Source: Actinomadura sp. WMMA1423
Lineage (GTDB): Bacteria > Actinomycetota > Actinomycetes > Streptosporangiales > Streptosporangiaceae
Reading direction: 5' to 3'
Assembly (NCBI RefSeq): GCF_006547145.1
Contig: NZ_CP041244.1
Location: 8,742,001-8,806,000, forward strand
DNA: 64,000 nt
Shown here: piece by piece, positions 52,320-60,992 of the stretch
How the letters are laid out: every line of letters begins with the position of its first letter
Position numbering within the stretch: the stretch's first letter is position 1
Notes under the pieces: generated by a model
The model's database searches: none
Told to the model about the DNA's origin: nothing
The model's input: the letters and a program-made list of their open reading frames with translations, nothing else
Program-made: the position numbers and the translations under genes

Positions 52320-53105
52320 ATGATCCGGGCACTTCTCGTTCGCGGCATGTTGGCCGGGTTCGCCGGCGGAGTGGTCGCCGCTGTGTTCGCCTGGATTGTC
52401 GGTGAACCGCAGATCCGCGCCGCGATCGCTTTCGAGAAGGGGCACGAGGCGAGCGGCGGCCACGAGCACGTGACCGCCGCGGGGGGGCACCTCCACGACA
52501 CCGCCGAGGTCGTCGTCTCCCGCGGCGTGCAGGAGACCTTTGGCCTGTCGGTCGCGCTCGGGCTCTTCGGCATCGCGATCGGCGGCGTATTCGCGCTGGT
52601 CTTCGCCGGCTTCTACGGACGTCTCGGCGCTCTCACCGCCCGTCCGACTGCGGCGCTTTTGGCGGGCGCCGGGTTCGTGATCGTAGGCCTCGCGCCCTTC
52701 CTGAAGTACCCCGCGAATCCGCCTGCGGTCGGCAAGGAGGACACCGTCGGCGACCGGACCGTCCTCTACCTGGCGCTGATCGCCATCAGCGTCGTCGCCG
52801 CGGTCGTCGCCGCGCAGGTCGGACACCGGCTGGCCGTCCGCCTCGGCGGCTGGAACGCGACCGTTGCCGGCGGGGCGGTGTTCGTCGGGCTGCTGGGCGT
52901 CGCCTACGCGGCACTGCCCGCCGTCAATGAGGTTCCGGTCGGTTTTCCCGCCGCTGTGCTGTGGAGGTTCAGGCTCGCCTCACTCGGCACACTCGCGGTC
53001 ACCTGGGCCGTGCTCGGTCTGGTGTTCGGCGCGCTCGCACCAAGATGCCTGAACGAAGAGCAGCCCGTTCAATCCGCCAAAGCGCCGACCGTGACCGGTT
53101 CCTGA
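52320..53105 (+). CDS. cbtA: CbtA-type cobalt transporter
   Basis: 261 residues with about five or six transmembrane segments. Typical CbtA marks: an N-terminal helix with GMLAGFAGGVVAAVFAWIVGEPQIRAAIAFE, a His-rich loop (HEASGGHEHVTAAGGHLHD), then GLAPFLKYPANPPAVG and a final VLGLVFGALAPRCL. It forms the channel-like part of the importer with CbtB. Together with the P15K chaperone it would provide Co for ScnC. Confidence 0.92.
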   Translation: MIRALLVRGMLAGFAGGVVAAVFAWIVGEPQIRAAIAFEKGHEASGGHEHVTAAGGHLHDTAEVVVSRGVQETFGLSVALGLFGIAIGGVFALVFAGFYGRLGALTARPTAALLAGAGFVIVGLAPFLKYPANPPAVGKEDTVGDRTVLYLALIAISVVAAVVAAQVGHRLAVRLGGWNATVAGGAVFVGLLGVAYAALPAVNEVPVGFPAAVLWRFRLASLGTLAVTWAVLGLVFGALAPRCLNEEQPVQSAKAPTVTGS

Positions 53106-53201
53106 GCTCCGGACCATTCAAAAGAGTCGGGACGGCCTGCTGATTCCGACACGCCACTGCGGAAGCCACCGTTACACCTGGCCGTTTGCGAGAATTAACG
53201 G

Positions 53202-53888
53202 GTGTCCGAACCGCGTGATCACGGGCCGTTGCCCCCGCTGCTCGTCCTCCTCACAGTTATGACTGGATTGGTGGATTCGGTCAGCTTCCTGGAGCTCGGT
53301 AATGTTTTCGTGGCGAATATGACGGGAAACATCATCTTTCTCGGCCTGGGAATCGGCGGCAGTTCGGGTGTCGCAGGCGACATCGTGCCGACCACGTTGT
53401 CGACCGTGTTCTTCTGCGGCGGGGCGGCCGTCGGCGGGCATCTGGCCTTCAACGGGATCACGCATCGGGGCCGGCTCCTGGGTGCGGCCACCGCCGTGCA
53501 GACGTGGGCCCTCATCGCCGTTGCGCTGATCGTCACGAACTTCGGTCACATCCAGCAATCCGCCCGGTTCGCGGCGATCGCCATTCTCGCCGTCTCGATG
53601 GGCTGGCAATATGCCATCGTCCGGCGCCTGGACGTGCCCGACTTCCGGACGATCGTCGTCACCACGACCCTCACCGCCCTGGTCGCCGACCGCGGCGAGG
53701 CCAAGGAACGCGTGGTCCGCCGGACCATGTCGATCGCGGCCCTCCTGATAGGCGCGGCGACCGGTGCGGTGCTCATCAGGAAGGTCGCGGTGGAGGCACC
53801 TCTTTGGTGTGCGGTCGGTGTCTTGGCAGTGGTCGCCGCCGTCTCGTTCGTCACCGCGAATCGGGCTGACGCCGACACATGGGGCTAG
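53202..53888 (+). CDS. DUF1275 (YoaK-like) membrane protein
   Basis: 228 residues, six predicted membrane segments; LTVMTGLVDSVSFLELGNVFVANMTGNIIFLGLGI is the family's N-terminal signature, and MGWQYAIVRRLDVPDFRTIVVTTTLT is also typical. A transporter role is assumed for the family but the substrate is unproven. It is the last gene before the right direct repeat; whether it belongs functionally to the island is unclear. Confidence 0.88.
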   Translation: MSEPRDHGPLPPLLVLLTVMTGLVDSVSFLELGNVFVANMTGNIIFLGLGIGGSSGVAGDIVPTTLSTVFFCGGAAVGGHLAFNGITHRGRLLGAATAVQTWALIAVALIVTNFGHIQQSARFAAIAILAVSMGWQYAIVRRLDVPDFRTIVVTTTLTALVADRGEAKERVVRRTMSIAALLIGAATGAVLIRKVAVEAPLWCAVGVLAVVAAVSFVTANRADADTWG

Positions 53889-54239
53889 TCTGGGGCTAGT
53901 CTGGAAAGGCTCGATCCCAAACGCAGACGAACTCCCCGACTCCGCCCCGCCGTCCAGGTGCGGACGAAGATCGCGCCAGATGCGAACCATCAACGAATGC
54001 GGCCACCTCGACGAGCATGGGCGACCGACCTCAATCCATAGGATGAGGGTGCGCCTAAGTCAGGAACCGGACTCCCCTCTGGCTACAGGGGGTCACGCGC
54101 CGTCTGTGGCCGCGAGGCGTCAGTTGCGGGAGAGCGCAACGGACTCGATCTTCTCTGAGGTGCGCTGTGGCGCGGTGAAGGATGCTGGCTGACCTGCGGC
54201 GATGGCGAGAAGCGGCTCGTCCTGGGCTTGATTGATCGT
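53889..54239. other. Island right flank, gene debris
   Basis: About 350 bp without an intact gene. It contains a short GGGGCTAGTCT tandem duplicate (53881-53903). At 54177-54236 is a segment similar to 46438-46498 on the left of the island; both read as the end of a protein (...VKDAG stop, ...VMKDAA stop), perhaps the tails of two related transposase genes. Confidence 0.45.
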
Positions 54240-54540
54240 GTTCACACCGAAGAGGTCACTGGTTCGAACCCAGTATCGCCCACGTTTTCCCAGCTCAGAG
54301 GCTTGCTCGGACGATGAGCAGGCCTCTTTGGCGTTGTCGCAGCTCCGAAGAGGTCACGGGTTTCGGTCCAGCAGTGCGCGGCCTCGCTCCCGCAGGGCAG
54401 CTTTTTGGGCTCCGGGGGCGGCCACTGGTGCCCCGGTGGGAGGAATTTGGGAGATCTTCCTTCTCCCACCGCGAACGAGGCCACAAGAAGACCGCGCTAG
54501 CAGTCACTCTGCGCGGTCGAAGTCGGGTTGAGTGCTCGCC
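54240..54540 (+). repeat. Right copy of 301-bp direct repeat
   Basis: Starts at GTTCACACCGAAGAGG, i.e. the anticodon loop of tRNA-Val(CAC), and continues with the same 258 bp that follow the tRNA gene on the left. The 5' half of the tRNA is absent, so this is not a working tRNA gene. Likely an attachment-site copy left by integration. Confidence 0.9.
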
Positions 54541-54984
54541 GCATCTCCGCTCAGGAACCACGAGCCGGGGTGGGCCGGAGTCTGCCTCGCGGCATGCCCG
54601 ACAGGCCCGTGTGCACGGGGGGCCCGCGTCCTGTTTCTGCGGGTGCGGGTAGCAGGTCACCCTGGCTCGTCTGGAGGCGTCGCTGCCTCTGCTGCCTGGG
54701 CCGGGGAGCGCGGTGGTCTTCCTTATCGACGTCTCGCTCGAGGGCCTCCTGCACGTGCTCGGTCAACCGCCGTGCTCTGACCGGCTCTGCCACCAGCCGC
54801 CTCCCATCTGGACAACGACCTGTCGTCAACGAGGGTGGAGCCCATCAACCTCCCCGTCCACGGATCCTGTCCGGCGTGTCACCCAACCCGGTGAACGTTT
54901 GTGGTCACCGCACTGGGTGTGGAAGGCCCCTGATCTGGACGTGGCGCTAAGCTCGCCAAGGTCCGCGATCGGAGGGATCGGGGT
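54541..54984. other. Intergenic stretch after right repeat, nothing recognised
   Basis: Several open frames cross it on both strands but none has a ribosome-binding site or a recognisable domain. Probably remnant accessory DNA. Confidence 0.4.
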
Positions 54985-55290
54985 GCGGCCGTTCCAGCCG
55001 ACGAGGCCGGCGTCCGGGAGGCGATCAGCCCTCTCCATCGCGAGGAATGGGGCCGAGTGGTTGTGTCCCTGACCAAGCGTTTCGGTGACCTGGACATCGT
55101 CGAGGAATCGGCCGCCGAGGTGTTTGCTGCCGCCGTTCTGCGATGGCCGGCCGATGGCGTGCCGTCCGGCCCCGGCGGCTGGTTGACCAGCACCGCCACC
55201 CGCAAGGCCATCGACCGGATCCAGCGGAGAACAAACGCGATGACAAGCACGAGCAGGCTCGGACGGTGTACGCCGACGACCGCCCGACCG
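54985..55290 (+). pseudogene. ECF-type sigma factor fragment, frameshifted and truncated
   Basis: One frame reads VREAISPLHREEWGRVVVSL, then TKRFGDLDIVEESAAEVFAAA, and GGWLTSTATRKAIDRI, the region 2 pattern of the ECF group with long C-terminal extensions (...EWARV...GD.D.AEEA..EAF..A..RWP.DG.P..PG.WL...A...AIDR.RR). After a frameshift near 55225 the text goes on as ENKRDDKHEQARTVYADDRP. Region 4 and the rest are missing; it ends against the convergent membrane-protein gene. Confidence 0.65.
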
Positions 55291-55297
55291 CGCGGTG

Positions 55298-58057
55298 TCA
55301 ACAGCCCGTCTGCTGGGCGTTGTACAGTTTTCCGCACTGCTTGACGAGATGCTGCGCCCCGGCCCCGTCGATGGAGACGAGCATGACGGGACGGTCTGCC
55401 GCGTAGTGACGTTCTACATCGCCGTGGAGTTTGACAACCCCGCTGCTCCCATCGACGGGTTGCAGATTCTCCAAGGCCAGTAGGACGCCTCCCCGGTTAA
55501 GGTCACCGGTCTGCTCCGGTTGCGGAGAATACACAGTTTGGGCAGCACCGCGCAGAGTACGGACCGCGTCATAGGCCAGGGCGGCGAACGCGTGCGACGG
55601 GGCCCGGGTCTCACCCGGTTTCGAGATCTCCAGGTCAGCGAGCATTCTGTCGAGGCGCGCGTAGAAGTCGGTGCTGTTGGTGGCGGGGACACCCTGCCAG
55701 GCGGCGGCCGACACCAAAGGTGTGTACAGCACCCGTACCCGGTGGTTGCGTCCAATCTCCTTGGCATGGTCGTTGACGTACTGTGTCACCGCGTCTCCGG
55801 CCACCACTGTCACGTCGTGACACCGGGACTCCGAGAGCGCATCGATGAACCAGCCGAACTGGGCCGCCCGCCCGGCATAGAAGATGGCGTCGGGTGGTGT
55901 TGGCCGGCTGCAGATATCGGTGACCTTGCTGTCCAGGCTTGTCGTGCTGTCATATCGTTCCCCGTCCATGCCGCCTCCGAAGACACGGAGATACTGTTCA
56001 CCGAGGTCCTTGGTGTACAGGTCGCCGTTGGTCCCGTCGAACAGCACCAACGGACGGCGTACCGACTTGACCCCCTGCGCGGGGAGCCCCTTCCGGACCC
56101 ATTCGACGACATGCCGTGCCAGTCGGCTGTTGGGAGGTGACAAGGGGAAGTACGAGGGGACGACGCGTCCCGTCGAGCCGATCCCGAGCCGGTCGAAGGT
56201 CCCGGCGGTGCCGATCATGGGGATGGAGCGCTTGCCGAGATCGATGATCGCCTGGTTCACCGGGCTTCGGCTCTCCCCGAACCCGACCACGCCAATGACC
56301 TTCTCGTTCTCGTTGACCTTCGCCAGGATCGAGCTGGTGACGGTCGAGGCGTACCGGTACCCGTGGCCGGCGTTGGCGATCAGGATGTGAAGCTGGAGCC
56401 GTCCGTTGCCGGATCCGCTGTTGCTGATCAGCTCGGACTGGGCGAGAGCCAGGCCGGCCAGTTCACCATGCACGTCGGCGAGTAGGTCGTCGGAGCCCTC
56501 GACTGCTCCGTCGGGGAGGCTGAGGGCACCGAGGTACACGATCGTGACGTACGGTTGGCGGCTCGCGGTCACCCGGCTGTTCGCGTCATGAATTTGGGAG
56601 AGCGCCCTTTTAAGGCGCGGGTGGAAGGCGAAGTCGCCATCGCTGATGCCGATGCACTCTCCAGTGCTGACGCGCGAGATGCCCGGGGCGCAGCTTCCCG
56701 CGGTGGACGTGACGAGGTGGGTGAGCGGGGCGATCAGCAGCACCGACGCCGCCACCCACGGAAAGAAGGGATTGGCCAGTATCGGTTTCCGCCGCTGGAT
56801 CGGATCCGGGGTGTTGCTGAAGAGTTCGGCATCGGCGGCGTCCAAGCCCACTCGCAGTACTCGCTTCGAGCCGAGCTCACGATCGCGGGCCAGGGCCCGC
56901 TTCCACTCTTCCCAGAGATTGCCCGCCTCGGCGGTGGGCACCTGTTCCGGTGACGGGTGTGCACCGTCGTCGGCCGTGTGCGTGCCCTGGGGCTCGTCGT
57001 TGTGGATGTAGATGACGAGCAGGGGGTCGCACGTTGCTGTTTCGTTCCGCACCTCTTCGATGCGCTGGACGAGAGCTCCCCCGGGACCGTCCACCACCAG
57101 GGTGGGGTAGCTAGTGCGCGCCCAGGCGACCCGCCGCCATATCCGCCAGTCCCGCTGGTAGCCCTGCCGTAGGTCTTCGAGGAAGGCGTTGACCAGCAGG
57201 TGCTCCAGTTCGGAGTTCGCCTTGTCCGCGGCTTGTTCGTCCGCGGATGAGGGATTCCCGTCAGCCGCGCGTCGAGTGCGCACCACCCGTACCGCGAAAT
57301 CACGGAGTGTGTGGGCTCTCTCTTCCCCTCCGTTCCGTGGGTAGGGCTGGGAGCGGAACAACCAGCGATATCGTCTCCTGCCCGCCCAGGCGCGTGACAG
57401 CAGGAACACTTGTGCGGCCCACAGCAGAATGCTGAGCAGGACAGTGATCACGCCGAGCAGGATGCGGGCCTGCGCCGCCCACACTGCGCTGAGTATTGTT
57501 CCTGCCGCCGCCCAGGCCGGCAGCGGCCCCTCGGCGTAGGCGCGCACGTTCGCCCAGAACGTGCGCTGGTCTATGCGGGGGTTGAGAGTCTTGCCGCGCT
57601 GCCGGAGCATCTCCCCGACCCGCTTGTCCAGCCGGTCCGGCTCGTTGCTGGGTAGATCGTGCTCCCGCTCGGGCTCTGCCAGCCAGACGACCATGTTCAG
57701 TAGGGGGAACCGCAGCCGGGGTTCGAAGCGTGGCGCTTGTTCCGACAGGCCTTCCGCCGCCGCGTGCAATTGCGCGGAGATCGCGGTGTACCCCGGCTGG
57801 CCTGTCGGAGACGCGGAAGGTGTGATCCGTGCGTGGGGTGCGCCGCTGCACAGTCGGTGGACCGCCGCGATAACGGCGCTCGTCGCCGTCTGCGGCCCGC
57901 TGACTTCCAGGGTCGGGAGAGGGACGTCCCCCTCCCGGTGGGTGGGGCGCCGACGCATCTTCTGGATCATTCGTTGAAGATCGTCCGCTCCGTCCACCCG
58001 GCGGCGGTATTCCTCGGGGTTCTCGTGCGGGCTCCGGGAAGCTGTGCTGATAGCCAT
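55298..58057 (-). CDS. Membrane protein with extracellular PBP-like domain
   Basis: 919 residues, divergent from the NACHT gene. Predicted cytoplasmic N-terminal part (~1-175), two membrane helices (~180-225, around LLGVITVLLSILLWAAQVFLL), a second cytoplasmic part with many Arg/Glu (~230-430), one membrane helix (WVAASVLLIAPLTHLVTS, ~440) and an extracellular domain to the end. That domain follows the type 1 periplasmic-binding fold of branched-chain amino-acid receptors: TIVYLGALSLPDG, KVIGVVGFGESRSPVNQAIIDLGKRSIPMIGTAGTF, PLVLFDGTNGDLYTKDLGEQYL. RPTPPDAIFYAGRA and AFAALAYDAVRTL follow. The cytoplasmic part is not a family I know. ATG preceded by AAAGGAGC. Likely a sensor for an outside ligand. 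Confidence 0.7.
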   Translation of the reverse strand: MAISTASRSPHENPEEYRRRVDGADDLQRMIQKMRRRPTHREGDVPLPTLEVSGPQTATSAVIAAVHRLCSGAPHARITPSASPTGQPGYTAISAQLHAAAEGLSEQAPRFEPRLRFPLLNMVVWLAEPEREHDLPSNEPDRLDKRVGEMLRQRGKTLNPRIDQRTFWANVRAYAEGPLPAWAAAGTILSAVWAAQARILLGVITVLLSILLWAAQVFLLSRAWAGRRRYRWLFRSQPYPRNGGEERAHTLRDFAVRVVRTRRAADGNPSSADEQAADKANSELEHLLVNAFLEDLRQGYQRDWRIWRRVAWARTSYPTLVVDGPGGALVQRIEEVRNETATCDPLLVIYIHNDEPQGTHTADDGAHPSPEQVPTAEAGNLWEEWKRALARDRELGSKRVLRVGLDAADAELFSNTPDPIQRRKPILANPFFPWVAASVLLIAPLTHLVTSTAGSCAPGISRVSTGECIGISDGDFAFHPRLKRALSQIHDANSRVTASRQPYVTIVYLGALSLPDGAVEGSDDLLADVHGELAGLALAQSELISNSGSGNGRLQLHILIANAGHGYRYASTVTSSILAKVNENEKVIGVVGFGESRSPVNQAIIDLGKRSIPMIGTAGTFDRLGIGSTGRVVPSYFPLSPPNSRLARHVVEWVRKGLPAQGVKSVRRPLVLFDGTNGDLYTKDLGEQYLRVFGGGMDGERYDSTTSLDSKVTDICSRPTPPDAIFYAGRAAQFGWFIDALSESRCHDVTVVAGDAVTQYVNDHAKEIGRNHRVRVLYTPLVSAAAWQGVPATNSTDFYARLDRMLADLEISKPGETRAPSHAFAALAYDAVRTLRGAAQTVYSPQPEQTGDLNRGGVLLALENLQPVDGSSGVVKLHGDVERHYAADRPVMLVSIDGAGAQHLVKQCGKLYNAQQTGC

Positions 58058-58331
58058 TGATCAGCTCCTTTCTGGTCGTTGCGAAAATCAGTTCACCAGG
58101 GATCGGCGTGCCGCGGAAGCCGAACCCGAAAGAAAAACCGAGAGGCAATCCATATGGCGCCTGACCTGCGCTTTTGCAAATTGCATTGCAACTGCGTCGC
58201 AGCCGAAAGGCCGGTGGTGCGTACCGGATGGCCGCATCGATCGCGTGCCCTGGTTGATATGTCAGACTTGTCCCCTGCGGTCTTCGTGATCGGTGTAGAG
58301 TCCCTCCACCGCCTACACAGGAGAGTGGGAG
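58058..58331. promoter_or_regulatory. Divergent promoter region of the sensor/NACHT pair
   Basis: 274 bp, noticeably lower in G+C than most of the window. A candidate -10 TGTAGAGT (58294-58301) lies about 30 bases before the NACHT start. No operator repeat was evident. Confidence 0.4.
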
Positions 58332-60842
58332 ATGGGTCAAGCCGACGATGAGATCGCGAAGTTCCGCAGTGTCCTGAAGACGCTCATACGCGATGCTGCG
58401 CGCACGAAGGCCGGCAAGGGGCCCGACTGGGAACCCAGAAATAACGAGATAGCTTGGATACTGGGGGTGAACCCGGCAACGATCACTCGTTGGTTCAACG
58501 GCGCCAGCCTGCCGCGGAGAACGGCGGTCGCATCCTTCCTGGAAATGGTCGGTTCGGAGTTCGGTGACCACGAAGAATTCTTGCGCTGGTGGGGCAGGGT
58601 GGACCGACTCCGCAAGGGGGTGCCGGTTCCTGCGGTGATGGACGGGCCGGAACAACCGCATCCTGCTCCGCAGGAGGCTCCATCGCGACCGGTGCCTCTT
58701 CCTGCAGAAGAGATCCGCTGGGAAGGAACGGGCGTGGGTGCATCAGTTGGTCCGCTGGACAAAGCAGTCGCCGCACTGGCCAGGAACCTCTACGGGCAAT
58801 GGGACTCTGAGGCGTCCTACCGCGGGCTCGTCATGCCCCCTCCCATCCCACCGCGCTGGACTCGCACTGAGCGCCCGGTCGCGGGGCGCGTCAGTGTCGC
58901 GGTCGGCGACCCGGACAAGCCGGGCCGGTTCCGGGAACTGCCCGAGACCCAGCGGGCGACAGCCGACACCATCCAAGAGGGTGGGCTCAAGGAGCTGTTC
59001 GAGATCTACGCCGGCCTTGGCTCCGGCCGGATCATCCTGATGGGCCATTACGGCAGTGGCAAGACCTCCACCGCAATCCTATTGCTGCTCCACGAACTGG
59101 ACCGTCGCATCGGTCTAACGCGGGACACGAGCAGAAAGACACCCGTACCGCTGCTTCTCACCGCCCAGGACTGGAACTTTCCCGAGCAGAGTCTCAGTGC
59201 CTGGTTCGCCCAGCAACTGGCGACTACCTACACGTTTCTGGGGTCTGCCGAGTACGGACCCGACGCCGCCTGGCGACTGGTCCGCGAGGGCCGGGTCGCA
59301 CTGTTCCTGGATGCTTTTGACGAGCTGGACCCGGAGCGACAGATCGAGGCGATCCACTCGATCAACCGGGAGAGCCAGACCTTTCGGCTGGTGCTACTGA
59401 CTCGCACCCAGGACTTCACGGCGGCCGTGAAGGCGGGGCACCGCCATGTACACGGTGCCGTCGCACTGGAGTTGCGACCGGTCACGCCAGATCTCGCGAT
59501 CTCGTATCTCAAGGATTATCAGCCCTTCCCTGCTCCGGACGACGATCCATTGCGGAAGGTGATCGAACAGCTGGAGACTGATCCTGAGCATCCGATCGGC
59601 CGGGCGCTCGACACGCCTTTCAACCTCGCCCTCCTCAGCGCGGACCCTCAGGTCGTCGACGAGTTGTCGACCGCAGGCCCGATCGAGACGCGGGAAAAGG
59701 TGGAGGACCTCCTCCTCGGCCGCGTCGTCAGCGTTGCCTACGGACCCGACCAGAGGCGCATTACAGAGGCGAAACGGTATCTCGGCTACCTCGCCGTCCA
59801 GATGGACGGCGAGGATCTCTCCTGGTGGCGTATGCACCACTGGGTTCCGCGCTGGGAGCGGTACGTGCTCAACACCCTCGCGGGCGCACTGATCACGAGT
59901 GTTACCGGCCTGATGGTCTTCGGGCCGGTGGGACAGTACACGGTCACCGGACACACGGGGACGCTCTTCGGTCTAAGCTATGGCGCCGCGATGGGCTCCG
60001 TGTTCGGCTTTCTGGCTACGGTCGTCTCCGAGGCCCGCGATCCCCGCCCCAAGGATCCCGAGCGGAGATCGGATCGACGTTCCGGAGCCCGCCGAAGGGT
60101 GCTGCCCGGGTTCCCGGACAGAGTGCCGCGCGCTGTCAACCCCGCGGTCGCACTGCTCATTCTCGCCGTGGTGACCATGGCCGTCCGCAACCAGAGCGGC
60201 CATCTGCTGTTCGGTCTGCTCGCCGGGGTCGTCGCCAGTTGTGCATCAGGACACGCGGCTACGCGCGTTCGCAGTATTTCCAGTATGCGGCGCCGATGGG
60301 CGAGACTGGGCCCAAACCTGACGGACCTGTTGGCTTCGTCGACGATCGGTGTGCCGATCGGATTGGCCTACGGCCTGACCAAGAGCCCGGAGTTCGGAGC
60401 CGTCGCCGGTCTGCTCACCGGATCCACTTTCGGCTTCATGACCAGCATGGCGCGCCCGACTTCCGATACCGAGACACCACCCGACCCGGAGACCCACTGG
60501 AAACAGGATCGCAGCCGCACTCTGCTGGTGGCGCTGACGGCCGCGGTTCCCATCGGGCTGGCGCTCGGCATCCAGAACGGCCGCGCTCACGGCCTGGTCG
60601 CAGGGATCACCGCGTTCGTCGGTCTCAGCACAATCCTGGGCTTGGGGACGGCGGCCGGAATCTCCGACATCTGGCGCACGGCGCTGGTCTTCGTGCAACT
60701 GCGGTTGCGCGGCGATTTCCCACTGCGCGGCATGCGCTTTCTCCGTGGCGCCCGTAAGAAGCAGGTTCTACGGACGGTCGGCGCGAAGATCCAGTTCAGG
60801 CACGATCGAGTGCGAATCGCCCTCACACCAACTCGGCGATGA
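58332..60842 (+). CDS. HTH-NACHT ATPase with multi-pass membrane C-terminus
   Basis: 836 residues. Residues ~30-75 form a helix-turn-helix (NEIAWILGVNPATITRWFNG). A Pro-rich linker is followed at ~230-500 by a NACHT/STAND ATPase: Walker A GHYGSGKTS (~237), Walker B VALFLDAFDELD (~322), LVLLTRTQDF sensor, FNLALLS. From ~510 to ~790 there are roughly eight hydrophobic segments, a membrane domain often seen in actinobacterial NACHT proteins. Codon use is less G+C-biased than in the housekeeping genes, suggesting transfer. With the divergent receptor-like protein it could form a ligand-triggered signalling or cell-death device; a DNA-binding role for the HTH is possible. Start ATG follows AGGAGAGTGGGAG. 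Confidence 0.82.
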   Translation: MGQADDEIAKFRSVLKTLIRDAARTKAGKGPDWEPRNNEIAWILGVNPATITRWFNGASLPRRTAVASFLEMVGSEFGDHEEFLRWWGRVDRLRKGVPVPAVMDGPEQPHPAPQEAPSRPVPLPAEEIRWEGTGVGASVGPLDKAVAALARNLYGQWDSEASYRGLVMPPPIPPRWTRTERPVAGRVSVAVGDPDKPGRFRELPETQRATADTIQEGGLKELFEIYAGLGSGRIILMGHYGSGKTSTAILLLLHELDRRIGLTRDTSRKTPVPLLLTAQDWNFPEQSLSAWFAQQLATTYTFLGSAEYGPDAAWRLVREGRVALFLDAFDELDPERQIEAIHSINRESQTFRLVLLTRTQDFTAAVKAGHRHVHGAVALELRPVTPDLAISYLKDYQPFPAPDDDPLRKVIEQLETDPEHPIGRALDTPFNLALLSADPQVVDELSTAGPIETREKVEDLLLGRVVSVAYGPDQRRITEAKRYLGYLAVQMDGEDLSWWRMHHWVPRWERYVLNTLAGALITSVTGLMVFGPVGQYTVTGHTGTLFGLSYGAAMGSVFGFLATVVSEARDPRPKDPERRSDRRSGARRRVLPGFPDRVPRAVNPAVALLILAVVTMAVRNQSGHLLFGLLAGVVASCASGHAATRVRSISSMRRRWARLGPNLTDLLASSTIGVPIGLAYGLTKSPEFGAVAGLLTGSTFGFMTSMARPTSDTETPPDPETHWKQDRSRTLLVALTAAVPIGLALGIQNGRAHGLVAGITAFVGLSTILGLGTAAGISDIWRTALVFVQLRLRGDFPLRGMRFLRGARKKQVLRTVGAKIQFRHDRVRIALTPTRR

Positions 60843-60907
60843 CTGGCACTCGCTCACTGAGCCTTTTCCACCACGTCTGTGGGTGGGTGATCACAGCATG
60901 ATCGCGG

Positions 60908-60992
60908 GCGGCGTGGCAGGCCCTGAAACATGAAGAAGCCCTGGTAGGAAGGGTGATCTCTCACAACCCTCCGCCCCCACCAGGGATTTCAC
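60908..60992. other. Probable IS left end region
   Basis: CCCTGGT (60939-60945) and ACCAGGG (around 60979) form a spaced inverted pair just upstream of the transposase remnant and may be part of the IS end or of a transposase-promoter structure. Confidence 0.3.

Noticed and set aside
54240..54283. A second tRNA-Val gene
   Set aside because: Only the 3' half is present; the acceptor 5' strand and D arm are missing.
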